The notes under the pieces were generated by a model. The model searched no databases, had not been told where the DNA came from, and saw nothing but the letters and a program-made list of their open reading frames with translations. Positions 40,413-48,965 of a stretch of 64,000 nt of DNA are shown here, piece after piece. Position 1 is the first letter of the stretch. The number at the start of each line of letters is the position of its first letter. A program made the position numbers and the translations under genes. This DNA is from an uncultured Porphyromonadaceae bacterium. GTDB lineage: Bacteria; Bacteroidota; Bacteroidia; Bacteroidales; Muribaculaceae. The stretch lies in contig CABUIC010000004.1 of NCBI GenBank assembly GCA_902491515.1, positions 62,001 through 126,000 on the forward strand. The letters are read 5' to 3'.

Positions 40413-40434
40413 CGGGATTTGACTGAGAAAGCTG

Positions 40435-42399
40435 TTATTTTACAAAGAGGTGTACGGCATAGACGTTGATTTCGCTTGACTTGTTCGCCGAGAAGGTGTT
40501 TGTACGGGAATTTCTGCTGTAGGCATGAGTGTCGTCAATCTCGGTGGAGGTCCATGAAGACAGTCCGACGTTCTCGTTACGGGCGGGGAGATACCAGCCG
40601 GTCACACCGTCGACGTTGAGTTCATCGCATAGGGCAAATGCAGGGTAGTAGGATTTCCACGAGGAGAGGGATTTGACCTTAGACATGTTGGCCATGCCGT
40701 TGTCGGGGTCGGTCGCTCCGATTGTGAAGGATTCCGTGGAATATGCCGCCTTGCCGAGATCAGCGCTCCGCACGAGGCGTTTGTCGCCGTCCATAAGGCA
40801 TACTGTACCCTTGATTCCCTTTTCGTTGTAGTCGTCTCCGACAGCATACTTGCTTTGGTCGACGGTGATTTTCACGGAAGTGCCGTCGATGGTCAGAGTG
40901 GCCGTGCGGTCTTCGGTGCTGTCATCCACGAGGACGGTGAGCTTGAAGCCGTCGACTACGGTCTGGCACCACGAGGCGTCGCTCTTCACCGTCAGCCCGG
41001 TCACGGGGAGGGTAATCTGCATGTTCTGGTGTACACGCGTGAAGTAGATGGTCTTGGGAACGGACGCATAGGAGACGCCTTTCTGAATAACCTGAGTCTG
41101 AGCTTTCAGAGAGCCTCCGTTTGCTGATGCGGTGATGACGGCCGTGCGGTCTTTCTCCGTGGTGTTCGGTTCAAGTTCGAGGCGTACAGCGAAGCGGCCT
41201 GCGTTCAGTTCGCGGCTTTCGGACACGACCTTGCACCAGGTTGCCGAGCTCGTGACGGTATAGGTGCCGTCTACGCCGGTCTCGAAATTCACTGTGGCGT
41301 CCGTCGTGGCGGCGGTCACTTCGATGGGGTCTTCGGCCCACATGTATGCGCCCTGCTGGCGGATTGTGAGGACAGATGTTTTTTCGCCTTTCTTGGACGA
41401 GAGGGTGATTTTTCCTTCCCGCTCGGTGGAATTGTAGTTGGAAAGGACGCTGAACCGCAGGGTGGTGTTGCGCATCGCGCGCGAGGGCACATTGCGGCGG
41501 ACTTCGTCTACGACAATCCAGTCTACGCCGGAGATTGCCTGGAAGTCATCTTCTTCAATGTTGGTCGTGAGGGAGATGTTGTGGGTGGATTCGGCAGAAT
41601 TGACATCGAGGGTGTATTCGGTCTCGCCGTTGGGGAAGATTACGGTGGGAGCTTGGCCGCTCCGGACCACGTTAATCACCGTGCGCTTGCCATAGAGGGT
41701 CTGAAGGGTGATTTTCGTGCGAGTCTCCTCCATTTCCTCATTGGGGAGGACGGTCACGCTGATGCCGTCGTAGAGGAAGGTCTCGTCCTTGTCGGCGGAG
41801 GCCCAGCGGCTCACGCGGCACCAGTCGTCGTCGCACTTCACGGTGAAAGGTATTACGGAGGTGTTGGTGAAGCGGAGTTCGTCGGTGCCGCCCTCGTCGC
41901 TGAAGGACAGCGCGGCGGTTTCGGGGACAAGCTCCTCGTCGACGCCTTTGAAGGGCGACTGGTACTTGAGCTCCACGCCGATAATGGCGTTGGCTGTTCC
42001 GGCTTCGATGAGCCACTGCGTAGCGTAGATTCTGTAGTACTGATTTCCGTCATAGTATACGTAACCGTTGCCGATAGTCACGGCTACGTTGTCGCTCCAT
42101 CCCGTGAGAGGGATGTCGGTGATGTTTCCGAGACCGGAGACGGGGCCGATAGAGGCTATCATTCCGGCCTTGCAGGAGAAGTTGTTCTCCGGGCTCAGAA
42201 TCATGGAGCCGAGCTTCGTCTCGTTGTCGTTGCGCATACGCATCGTCACGGTGCCGACGGGGTCGGCGACAGGTTTGTTGGGGTCGACGTTTTCCGGCTT
42301 GTTAGGGTCGTCGGGCTCGTCGTTCTTGCTGCACGAAGGAGCCAGAATCGCGCCAGTCGTCAGCAGGATGCAGAGCATCAGTTTCTTGAATGTCTCCAT
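40435..42399 (-). CDS. Multi-BACON-domain surface lipoprotein
   Basis: Starting at METFKKLMLCILL (42399) gives 654 aa with a lipoprotein signal ending APSC and an acidic, Pro-rich linker (SKNDEPDDPNKPENVDPNKP). At least three Ig-like BACON-type repeats follow; each has a buried W and C near DASWCQTVVDG, SATWCKVVSES or DWCRVSRW, then RTATLTI-like strands. The last about 130 residues (GTVCLMDGDKRLVRSADLGKA...GWYLPARNENVGLSSWTST) resemble a lectin-like/DUF1566-type end domain. BACON domains are associated with carbohydrate- or mucin-facing proteins. The gene is preceded by a long leader carrying a palindromic element. Confidence 0.85.
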   Translation of the reverse strand: METFKKLMLCILLTTGAILAPSCSKNDEPDDPNKPENVDPNKPVADPVGTVTMRMRNDNETKLGSMILSPENNFSCKAGMIASIGPVSGLGNITDIPLTGWSDNVAVTIGNGYVYYDGNQYYRIYATQWLIEAGTANAIIGVELKYQSPFKGVDEELVPETAALSFSDEGGTDELRFTNTSVIPFTVKCDDDWCRVSRWASADKDETFLYDGISVTVLPNEEMEETRTKITLQTLYGKRTVINVVRSGQAPTVIFPNGETEYTLDVNSAESTHNISLTTNIEEDDFQAISGVDWIVVDEVRRNVPSRAMRNTTLRFSVLSNYNSTEREGKITLSSKKGEKTSVLTIRQQGAYMWAEDPIEVTAATTDATVNFETGVDGTYTVTSSATWCKVVSESRELNAGRFAVRLELEPNTTEKDRTAVITASANGGSLKAQTQVIQKGVSYASVPKTIYFTRVHQNMQITLPVTGLTVKSDASWCQTVVDGFKLTVLVDDSTEDRTATLTIDGTSVKITVDQSKYAVGDDYNEKGIKGTVCLMDGDKRLVRSADLGKAAYSTESFTIGATDPDNGMANMSKVKSLSSWKSYYPAFALCDELNVDGVTGWYLPARNENVGLSSWTSTEIDDTHAYSRNSRTNTFSANKSSEINVYAVHLFVK

Positions 42400-42465
42400 A
42401 GAAGAATTGTTACTTTCGGCCAAGCGCGTTCCCTCGAAAGGCCTGTTTGGGAATGGTTATGTTTT

Positions 42466-42686
42466 TAACAAAAAAGCGTGGAACGGTTCAGTCTATCGTC
42501 ACTGAGGCATCGCCAAACGCCTTATCGGTAATAAACAGTCCACTCCCACGCCAGATCGAATATCGATGCCCCCTTGTCGGGGAGTGGATAAACGACAAGC
42601 ATAGGCGTTTTTTCGACTGCTTTGTCCTACCGATTGTAATTTGGCGAATTTCAGTGACAGGATAAAGCAAAAAACGCTTTTTTCTG
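42466..42686. repeat. MITE-like or structured-leader imperfect palindrome (~220 bp)
   Basis: Left and right halves are inverted copies: AAAAAAGCGT against ACGCTTTTTT at the tips, GTCACTGA (42498-42505) against TCAGTGAC (42651-42658), ATCGCCAAA (42509-42517) against TTTGGCGAAT, TATCGGTA (42523-42530) against TACCGATT (42628-42635), and GTCCACTCCC (42539-42548) against GGGGAGTGGAT. No transposase is present. It lies in the predicted 5' leader of the BACON gene, so it could be an RNA element, a miniature inverted-repeat element, or both. Confidence 0.65.
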
Positions 42687-42721
42687 ATATGTCTGCAAAG
42701 AGTCGCGGCTCTATGCAGTTG

Positions 42722-42729
42722 CAAAGGTA
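42722..42729 (-). promoter_or_regulatory. -7 box of the BACON lipoprotein gene
   Basis: The minus strand reads TACCTTTG followed by C. It predicts a leader of about 315 nt that includes the whole palindromic element. Confidence 0.45.
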
Positions 42730-42781
42730 TTGAAAAAAATTGATTTGCCGAAAGGTTGGCAGATATTTTTTTGAGGGGATA

Positions 42782-42815
42782 TAAAAAAGAAGTGCGCAAC
42801 CTCACGGTAACGCAC
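42782..42815 (-). terminator. Terminator of the candidate small RNA
   Basis: GTGCGCAACC (42792-42801) pairs with GGTAACGCAC (42806-42815) except for one or two internal mismatches, with a TCAC loop. On the minus strand it runs into CTTCTTTTTT. Confidence 0.7.
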
Positions 42816-42947
42816 CTCCCTCATAACCAAAATTCAAGTATATTAATGATGAGTCTAACAAAACATCGCTATTAGATTCTATTATTGCCTCGGAGGGGAC
42901 GGGCTAAGGATCCTGTCGAATCCGCTTTCGCGGACTGTCCTTTAGCG
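42784..42947 (-). ncRNA. Candidate small RNA (~165 nt) with own promoter and terminator
   Basis: A promoter at 42954-42984 predicts a start near 42947. The transcript would open with CTAAAGGA, then a GTCCGC-GAAA-GCGGAT hairpin, then TCCTTAG closing the first stem. A less structured AU-rich middle follows, and it ends in the stem GTGCGTTACC-GTGA-GGTTGCGCAC followed by CTTCTTTTTT (42782-42815). No ORF over 25 codons fits. Limits come from promoter and terminator, not from data. I could not match it to tmRNA, RNase P, SRP or 6S RNA. Confidence 0.55.
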
Positions 42948-42953
42948 ACAGTG

Positions 42954-42984
42954 CAAAGTTACAAACTTTGTTTAGATTTTCAAT
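42954..42984 (-). promoter_or_regulatory. Promoter of the candidate small RNA
   Basis: The minus strand has ATTG (42981-42984), a 19-nt spacer and TAACTTTG followed by C (42954-42961), starting 10 nt after the ispF stop. Confidence 0.65.
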
Positions 42985-42994
42985 ACAAAAATCA

Positions 42995-43519
42995 CTAAAT
43001 AAATCCTAAAAAATTCAATTGGTTGTTTTTGTATATCAGCGCAACGGCCTGGGATGCAATTCCTTCGCCGCGTCCGGTGAATCCGAGGCGCTCGGTGGTG
43101 GTTGCCTTGACGGAGACGGCCTGAACGGGAATGCGGAGGTCGGAGGCGATTCGCTCCCTCATCGTGTCGATGTAGGGGCGCATTTTCGGAGCCTGGGCGA
43201 TGATTGTGATGTCGGCGTTGGCTACGGCCCAGCCTTCGCGGTCGAGGAGGTCGCGGACTCCGCGGAGGAGTTTACGGGAGTCGACGTCCTTCCATTCCGG
43301 GTCGGTGTCGGGGAAGTGTGCGCCAATGTCGCCGAGGGCGGCGGCGCCGAGGAGTGCGTCGATGAGTGCGTGGATGGCCACGTCAGCGTCGCTGTGGCCG
43401 AGGAGGCCTTTGTCGGAGGGGATGTCCACGCCTCCGATGATGCAGGGGCGCCCTTCGACGAGGCGATGGACATCGAAGCCTGTGCCGATGCGGAAGGGAG
43501 GGATGCCGGGAGCAGTCAT
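42995..43519 (-). CDS. ispF: 2-C-methyl-D-erythritol 2,4-cyclodiphosphate synthase
   Basis: From MTAPGIPPFRIGTGFDVHRL (43519) the protein is 174 aa. The metal-binding D-x-H of FDVHRL, LLGHSDADVAIHALIDALLGA, HFPDTDPEWKDVDS and the C-terminal ATTTERLGFTGRGEGIAS identify IspF, the fifth enzyme of the MEP isoprenoid pathway. It follows porV by 25 nt and probably shares its transcript, an arrangement without an obvious functional link. Confidence 0.97.
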   Translation of the reverse strand: MTAPGIPPFRIGTGFDVHRLVEGRPCIIGGVDIPSDKGLLGHSDADVAIHALIDALLGAAALGDIGAHFPDTDPEWKDVDSRKLLRGVRDLLDREGWAVANADITIIAQAPKMRPYIDTMRERIASDLRIPVQAVSVKATTTERLGFTGRGEGIASQAVALIYKNNQLNFLGFI

Positions 43520-43544
43520 TTCGAGGGGGCGGTATTGAAGTTGT

Positions 43545-44744
43545 TCAGCGGCGTTTGCCGAGGAGGTCCTTGAGGCCGTCGAGGTCGAAGGTGAGAGTGA
43601 AGCGGAGAGTCTGGTCGAGGGGCGAGGTCTGCGCGGTTGCGAGCATGTAGGAAGCGTCGAGGCGCACGACGTTGAGCGAGAATCCGGCGCCGATGCCGAA
43701 GTACTGGCGGTTGCCCTTGTACTGGTTCTCGTAGTAGTATCCGGCGCGGACAAAGAACTGCTGGTTGTAGCTGTACTCGGCGCCGAAGCTCATGGTTATT
43801 TCGCGGAGCTCTTCCTTGAAGCCGCCGGGGGCGTCGCTGAAGCTCTTGAAGATGCCCGTGAAGGGGCTCATGTTTTTCCAGTTCTCGAGGGCGTCGAGGT
43901 ATTCGCGCTGGCCGTCGGCGGAATCCATGTCGTAGTCGATTTCGCGCGGACGGGCCGGAACGAGGAGCTTGTTGAAGTCAACGCCGAGGGAGAGAGTATG
44001 GTAGTCGGCGAGCGGGAACATGAAGTTTGTTCCGAGCTTGAGGTTCGTGGGGAGGAATGCGGGGTCCTCGCCGTTGTTGTAAGCCACTTTCGTGCCTATG
44101 TTCGAGATGTTCCAGCCCCAGGTCCACTGGCATTCGCTTCGGCCGATGACGGGGTATGTGGAGAAGTAACCGGCGAGGTCGGCCGAGAATGCGGAGGCGC
44201 CTGTGGTCTGGTCGCCGGCGTAGGAGTCGGAGAAGCCGAGGTCGGAGTAAATGTACCTGAAGACTACGCCCATGGAGAATTTCTCGGAGAGCTTGCGGGA
44301 GTATCCGAGGTCGAAGCTGAGTTCGTAGGGGTTGAGGGTCTGGGTCGCGGTCTCGGAGGGGTCGGTGGAGGTCACTTCGCCGAGTGAGAAGTAACGGAGC
44401 GAAGCGCTGATGGCCTGGTTGTCGCCGCTGCCCACCTTCCAGTAGCCGGCGAGGTTCGCGAGGAAGATGTCGTTCACGAGTTTGCGGAGCCAGGGGGTGT
44501 AGCTGATGCTGACGCCGGCGGTGGAGTAGGCGAAGGCGTACTTCGAGGGGTTCCAGAACTGCGAGTTGGCGTCGGGGTCGGTTGCGGCGCCGAGGTCGCC
44601 CATAGAAGCGCCGCGGGCGTCGGGAGCGATGCTCAGGGAGGTTACGCCCGTCTCGATGGGGTTGAACTCGTTTTTCTGGGCCCCGGCGGCCGCAGGGCCG
44701 AGGATGGCAGTCAGGAGAATGAGTGCGAATATCTTGGTTTTCAT
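43545..44744 (-). CDS. porV: T9SS shuttle/outer-membrane protein PorV
   Basis: The 399-aa protein has a signal peptide (1-22, AGA-Q) and the PorV/LptO signature NPIETGVTSLSIAPDARGASMGDLGAATDPDANSQFWNPSKYAF, followed by FadL-like barrel strands. PorV collects cargo from the SprA translocon, binding its C-terminal domain, and delivers it to the PorU sortase. It lies directly downstream of the C25 gene (44853), as porU-porV are paired in other Bacteroidetes, but a terminator-like stem lies between them. Confidence 0.95.
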   Translation of the reverse strand: MKTKIFALILLTAILGPAAAGAQKNEFNPIETGVTSLSIAPDARGASMGDLGAATDPDANSQFWNPSKYAFAYSTAGVSISYTPWLRKLVNDIFLANLAGYWKVGSGDNQAISASLRYFSLGEVTSTDPSETATQTLNPYELSFDLGYSRKLSEKFSMGVVFRYIYSDLGFSDSYAGDQTTGASAFSADLAGYFSTYPVIGRSECQWTWGWNISNIGTKVAYNNGEDPAFLPTNLKLGTNFMFPLADYHTLSLGVDFNKLLVPARPREIDYDMDSADGQREYLDALENWKNMSPFTGIFKSFSDAPGGFKEELREITMSFGAEYSYNQQFFVRAGYYYENQYKGNRQYFGIGAGFSLNVVRLDASYMLATAQTSPLDQTLRFTLTFDLDGLKDLLGKRR

Positions 44745-44777
44745 GCGTAGTCTTTCAGAAAAACATTTGTTGCTTAT

Positions 44778-44824
44778 AAAATAACTCCCTCCGGGCTGAT
44801 TTATTGCGCGGAGGGAGTTATTTT
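44778..44824 (-). terminator. Perfect 15-bp stem between the C25 gene and porV
   Basis: AAAATAACTCCCTCC (44778-44792) and GGAGGGAGTTATTTT (44810-44824) are perfectly complementary around 17 nt. On the minus strand the second arm itself ends in TTTT. It lies 28 nt past the C25 stop and may attenuate rather than block read-through into porV. Confidence 0.7.
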
Positions 44825-44852
44825 GTGGCTATTTATCGTTCGCGGGGTCGGT

Positions 44853-47800
44853 TCAGTCCTTTATGACCGTGAAATCGACGGGCTTTGTGGCTCCGTGGGC
44901 CGCGCCGGAAGAGAGCATCAGTTTCGCGCGGTAGAGACCGTCGGCCACGGGAGCGCCCGCGGAGTCGCGGAGGTTCCACGTGTAGGGGAATGCGGTGGCG
45001 GGAGCCGTGAAGACGGTGTTGCCTGCGGAGTCGAGGATTATGAGCCTTGCCTCGGGGTCGCTCTCGAGGGTGTGGGTGAAGTCGAATTCGGCGGAGGAGC
45101 GGGCAATTGCCGGCCCTTCGGCTTCGGGAGCGTCGCCCGTGCAGGTGAGGATGCCTTCGAGGTCGCCGTTCACTACGTAGAATTCTATTTCGGAGCAGAC
45201 TTCGGCGTCGAGGTTGTTCTTGAGATAGAGGCTGAGTGTGTGGCGTCCGTCGGAGAGGTCGGTGAGTTCCTGACAGATGATGAGCTTGTCGTCGGAATAA
45301 GTGGCGGTGTTGAGGATGTTGGAATAGTGGGTGGTGCCGTCGAGCACCATGCGCGCGCCGGGAGTGACGCCGTCGCTCGAGATGCAGATGCCGCTTTCCG
45401 GGACGGCTACTTCGGCGAAGGCCTTGAAATTCGGGGAGACGATGTCGCCGCTCGTGAAGTCCGGGCTGTCGATATACATCTTTTCGATCACCGGAGCCTC
45501 GGGGGAGAGGTCCGAGACGAAATCGTGGGGCATTTCGGCCACACGGGTATTGGTGACGGTTACGGCGGCGCCGTCCCTGCTGATGTCGTCGGTCGCTGTT
45601 ATCACCATTCTGTTCATGTCGCCGTAGAAGGGCAGCGCGGGAATGATTACCGTGGCGGTGAATTTTCCGTTCTCGACCCTGAATCCGGACTCGGCAACGA
45701 CCTTGTGGTCGAACATTGTGGTTATTTTCTTGGTGGTGGGGTCTCCGGAACCGGGACGGGCATCCGTGTTGGGGACTTCGACCTCGGGGGACGTGCCGGG
45801 TGTCTCGAATATTTCGATGAGGCCGTCGCCGGTGAAGGCCTCGGCGCTGTGTCCGTCGAAGCGCACGAGATGGCCGGTGACTACTGTCTTGGTCATGGGC
45901 TTGACGGCAGTGGGCTGGGTCGAGTCATAGGGCTTGCCGTCGACGGTCTCGATAACAATATTGTAGCGCGGTACGGGCATGACGATGGCGGGGTCGCCGA
46001 TGAAGTTGTAGCACTGCGAGTTTGCTGCAACCGCGGCCGTTGTTCCGCTCTTGGCAATCAGGGCGTTGCGGCCTCTGGCGAATATCTCGCCGTAAGTGCG
46101 GCCTGGAATTGCTGAGGCATATTCATTTGCCACGGAGAGGTAGAGAGGCTGGTTGTACTCGAGGTATACGGAGCGGGAGGCGCCCACACCGGCGATGATG
46201 CCTCCCTTCTGGAGTGCGATCATGGCGTCCATGAGCGAGCTGCTGCGGTCGAAGCAGAAGAGGTCGCAGGAGGAAAGGTAAGCGAAGGTGGGCGTCTCGT
46301 AAAGCTCCTCGCGAATCTGGCTGAGGTTCAGGAGGCCGGAGCCCGAGAGGCCGGAGTAGTTGCCGTGGCCCGAGTAGCCGAAGAATCCCTGACCGCGCTG
46401 GAAGGAGAGCATCAGCACGCGGTGAGCCTCGTTGATGCCGCTGGTCATGATGGGATAGCACGTGACGTGTGCCTTGGTAATCGAGATGCCGGGGAATGCT
46501 TCCTGCATCTGTGCGGCCACCTCCTCGGCCTGCTGGAAGTGGGCGTTGGAGTTGCCCTGGTCGCTGGCGATGGCCACGCGCAGGTATTCGGCAGGCGTGG
46601 GCGGATTTGTCAGGAATCCCTCGATTTTCGTGTTGGCCGAGGAGGCCTGCGAGGGCGAGAGGAGGTTCATTCGTCCGACGGCCACGTTAGTGGGGGTGAA
46701 ATGAATTCTCGAGGGATCGTAGCTGTCTTCGAGCATGCCGTAGACGAGGTCGGAGCTGTAGTTTCGGTGGATGTCGCGGGCGTGGTCGAGGATTTCAGCC
46801 TCGAAGGTCACGAGGTTGTCGCCCTCGCCGATGGTGATGGCGCGGTTGTCCCAGGAGCCTCCGCCGTAGAGGAGGATGTACTTGAAGACGTCGCGCTCGC
46901 GGTCGTAGAACATCTTTGCCATGCGGCGGTAGGCCATGGGCGTGCGGACGCCGCTGGAGAATTCGTTGAAGATGTCTTCCTGAACGAAGACTCCGACCTT
47001 GAGGCCCTGGAGGCGCTCATGGATCTCGCCGAGCTGACGGGCTCTGTCGGCGAGGGTTGCTGTAGTGATGATGACGAGCTCCGGGGTCTCGGCGCCGTGG
47101 ATGTTTGTGTTCGCCACTTCGCCTGCGTAATTCACGGCTTGGTGCGTGGCGGCCGGATTGAACACGACAATACGGCAGGGCCCCGTGCTGGAATTGTACT
47201 TTTTCGGCAGGCTGAAACGCATCAGGCCGGGTTCGACGTTGTCGAGGCGGCTGACGGCGTAGCTCGTGATGCTGAATGTATTGTCCACATTCCATGCGCA
47301 TGTCCCTTCGGGAGTGGCGCGGACGTCGACGCGCTGGTTCTGGGGAGAGGCGAGGTAGTAATGCATGATCAGCTGCGGCTCGTCGCCCAGGCGGGAGAGG
47401 CGGGGATAGGAGCATATGACCTTGTCAACCGCAACGTAGGACGCCTTGGTGTCGGCGGGGTTGGTGATCGCGAGGGTCACGTCCTCGTCGGCGAGGGTGG
47501 CGCCGTTCTCGGTGTTGGCGTGGAAGCGGTTCGTGCCGTAGCCGTTGCAGTAGAGATAGGCCGGGTTTGTGTTTACCACGCATTCGCCGTCATACTGGTA
47601 GGAGGTGACGGCGTTGTCAGAGATTGAGCTCTTCAGCGCGCTGCGGTATGTGTTGTTCTGGGCGTATTCGTAGCGGATCTGGGCGTCGCCTGAGGTTCCC
47701 ACCATCCCGGAGTTGCTCTGGTCGGCGAAGTCCTTGATACGGAAGGTGTAGTTGCGGGTCTCGCCCGGGCTCATGGGATTCTCATGGTAGTAGACGCCGC

Positions 47801-48347
47801 CCTTGCCGGGGTTGTTCTCCTCTTTCTCGATGAACTGGAGGGAATAGTGGGTGTCGAAGGGCTGGTTTGTCGACGCGCGGAAACTCGTGACGGGAATATC
47901 CTTGACTGGCTGGGAGTCCGAAAGGAAATATACCCCCCGGCGGTCGTAGTAGTTCCGGCGGACGCTGACGGTGTACTGCTGGGTGATGGACACCCGTGCG
48001 TCGCTCTCGCCGTAGAAGAGAATTCTGCCGTCGGCGGTGTGCATGGTGGCTGTCTGCGGAAGGTCGTCGACGTGGGTGCTCGTGAATTTTCCCTCAGTGT
48101 CGGCGAGGGGAGTGTAGCCGTAGACGGCTACCTTCGAGGGGTCGGAGAAGCCCCATTCGCGGAGCTGGTCGTATGTGATCTGGAATATGCCTTCTCCGTC
48201 CACGGTGATTTTAACCCAATGGCCGGTAGCGAGGGCTGATTCTGTTTTGTAGTAGCTCAGGGGATATGCCGGGGCTGACATGGCTGCGCCGGTGAGCATC
48301 AGGCCGGCGAGCAGTGTGCGGAAGATATTTGTCGCTTTGAATGACAT
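44853..48347 (-). CDS. C25 (gingipain-fold) PorU-class protein, porV neighbour
   Basis: The 1164-aa exported protein has a signal peptide (1-27). Its N-terminal beta domains open with WVKITVDGEGIFQITYDQLREWGFSDPSKVAVYGY. The C25 catalytic region has FFGYSGHGNYSG (His661) and AYLSSCDLFCFD (Cys694), followed by GGIIAGVGASRSVYLEYN. A FlgD-like Ig domain (about 1080-1160, YTWNLRDSAGAPVADGLYRAKL) closes it. The His-Cys spacing of 33 equals that of the second C25 protein at 49.7 kb. Position next to porV argues for PorU, the T9SS sortase that removes cargo tails. The Cys region departs from the usual TATC/ITCEF form. Fourth gene after rex and the FAH-like gene. Confidence 0.85.
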   Translation of the reverse strand: MSFKATNIFRTLLAGLMLTGAAMSAPAYPLSYYKTESALATGHWVKITVDGEGIFQITYDQLREWGFSDPSKVAVYGYTPLADTEGKFTSTHVDDLPQTATMHTADGRILFYGESDARVSITQQYTVSVRRNYYDRRGVYFLSDSQPVKDIPVTSFRASTNQPFDTHYSLQFIEKEENNPGKGGVYYHENPMSPGETRNYTFRIKDFADQSNSGMVGTSGDAQIRYEYAQNNTYRSALKSSISDNAVTSYQYDGECVVNTNPAYLYCNGYGTNRFHANTENGATLADEDVTLAITNPADTKASYVAVDKVICSYPRLSRLGDEPQLIMHYYLASPQNQRVDVRATPEGTCAWNVDNTFSITSYAVSRLDNVEPGLMRFSLPKKYNSSTGPCRIVVFNPAATHQAVNYAGEVANTNIHGAETPELVIITTATLADRARQLGEIHERLQGLKVGVFVQEDIFNEFSSGVRTPMAYRRMAKMFYDRERDVFKYILLYGGGSWDNRAITIGEGDNLVTFEAEILDHARDIHRNYSSDLVYGMLEDSYDPSRIHFTPTNVAVGRMNLLSPSQASSANTKIEGFLTNPPTPAEYLRVAIASDQGNSNAHFQQAEEVAAQMQEAFPGISITKAHVTCYPIMTSGINEAHRVLMLSFQRGQGFFGYSGHGNYSGLSGSGLLNLSQIREELYETPTFAYLSSCDLFCFDRSSSLMDAMIALQKGGIIAGVGASRSVYLEYNQPLYLSVANEYASAIPGRTYGEIFARGRNALIAKSGTTAAVAANSQCYNFIGDPAIVMPVPRYNIVIETVDGKPYDSTQPTAVKPMTKTVVTGHLVRFDGHSAEAFTGDGLIEIFETPGTSPEVEVPNTDARPGSGDPTTKKITTMFDHKVVAESGFRVENGKFTATVIIPALPFYGDMNRMVITATDDISRDGAAVTVTNTRVAEMPHDFVSDLSPEAPVIEKMYIDSPDFTSGDIVSPNFKAFAEVAVPESGICISSDGVTPGARMVLDGTTHYSNILNTATYSDDKLIICQELTDLSDGRHTLSLYLKNNLDAEVCSEIEFYVVNGDLEGILTCTGDAPEAEGPAIARSSAEFDFTHTLESDPEARLIILDSAGNTVFTAPATAFPYTWNLRDSAGAPVADGLYRAKLMLSSGAAHGATKPVDFTVIKD

Positions 48348-48401
48348 TGCTTTAGCAGGGGATTTAAGGCTGAATCCTGTTGGGTGTGAAGGAATGGAGG
48401 C

Positions 48402-48965
48402 TTATTTGAATCTGACTCTCAGGGCTTGGCGGCCGTCGAGGCAGGCGTTGATTGTCGTGTCGGGGCGGAGTGTGTCCGCCGGTGCGGGGCCGAGGCCCCG
48501 GAGGAGAAGGAGGTCGCCGGTCTTGAAGGTGCAGTAGCGGGAAAGCTCGTGCACGCTGTCTTCAATGAGGCTCCGGAGGCCACTGATTTCGACCGAGGAA
48601 TCGCCGGAGGGCCCGGAAAGGCTGATTTCCGTCGGGCCGTCGGAGAGAACTTCCTCCCCGAACCATTCGCCGGGAGCCACCGAGCGGTCGAGGAGGCCGC
48701 ATATGCCCTCGGGATGGGCCGAGGGGTCGGCTGGACTGACGATGAGGACCAGGGCCGCCGAGTCGAAGTAGCGGCCGGCTACTTTCCTCGGAATGTTGGT
48801 CCCGAGGCGCGAGAGGCGCACTGCGGGGCAGATTTCCGCGGTCCATTCGCCGAGGTGGTCGGCGATGAAGAGAGGGTCGCCCGTGCGGAGGATTGTCGAG
48901 TCGCCTGAGACGCGGACGCTCCGTATTGTCCCGGAAGTTCCAAAGCTTGCCGCAATTACTTTCAT
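48402..48965 (-). CDS. Degenerate fumarylacetoacetate-hydrolase-like protein
   Basis: The 187-aa product reads like a shortened FAH-family fold: PLFIADHLGEWTAEICPAVRLSRLGTNIPRKVAGRYFDSAAL corresponds to the P-F-P-x-x-s...E-x-E...I...A-x-x-Y-D stretch, and FKTGDLLLLRGLGPAPADTLRPDTTINACLDG to the C-terminal GD-i-x-tG...G. The metal-binding ExE reads TAEICPA, and the D of the lid region is missing, so catalytic activity looks unlikely. Its ATG overlaps the rex stop by one base. Function unknown; possibly a Rex-controlled metabolic sensor (speculative). Confidence 0.6.
   Translation of the reverse strand: MKVIAASFGTSGTIRSVRVSGDSTILRTGDPLFIADHLGEWTAEICPAVRLSRLGTNIPRKVAGRYFDSAALVLIVSPADPSAHPEGICGLLDRSVAPGEWFGEEVLSDGPTEISLSGPSGDSSVEISGLRSLIEDSVHELSRYCTFKTGDLLLLRGLGPAPADTLRPDTTINACLDGRQALRVRFK

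Larger units (their letters stand above)
42424..42994. other. 571-bp gene-free stretch with palindrome and candidate sRNA
   Basis: No ORF here has gene-like composition. The stretch is clearly AT-richer than the flanking genes. It contains a large imperfect palindrome (42466-42686), a -7 box for the BACON gene (42722-42729), a terminator (42782-42815), the candidate sRNA body (to about 42947) and its promoter (42954-42984). Confidence 0.7.

Noticed and set aside
42466..42686. Complete insertion sequence
   Set aside because: Inverted arms are present, but there is no transposase ORF in or next to the element and no clear target-site duplication could be recognised.
42784..42947. tmRNA or 6S RNA
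   Set aside because: A GGATTCGACAGG stretch resembles the tmRNA 5' region, but there is no tRNA-like 3' half, no tag ORF, and the transcript is too short. The ends do not form the long closing helix of 6S RNA.
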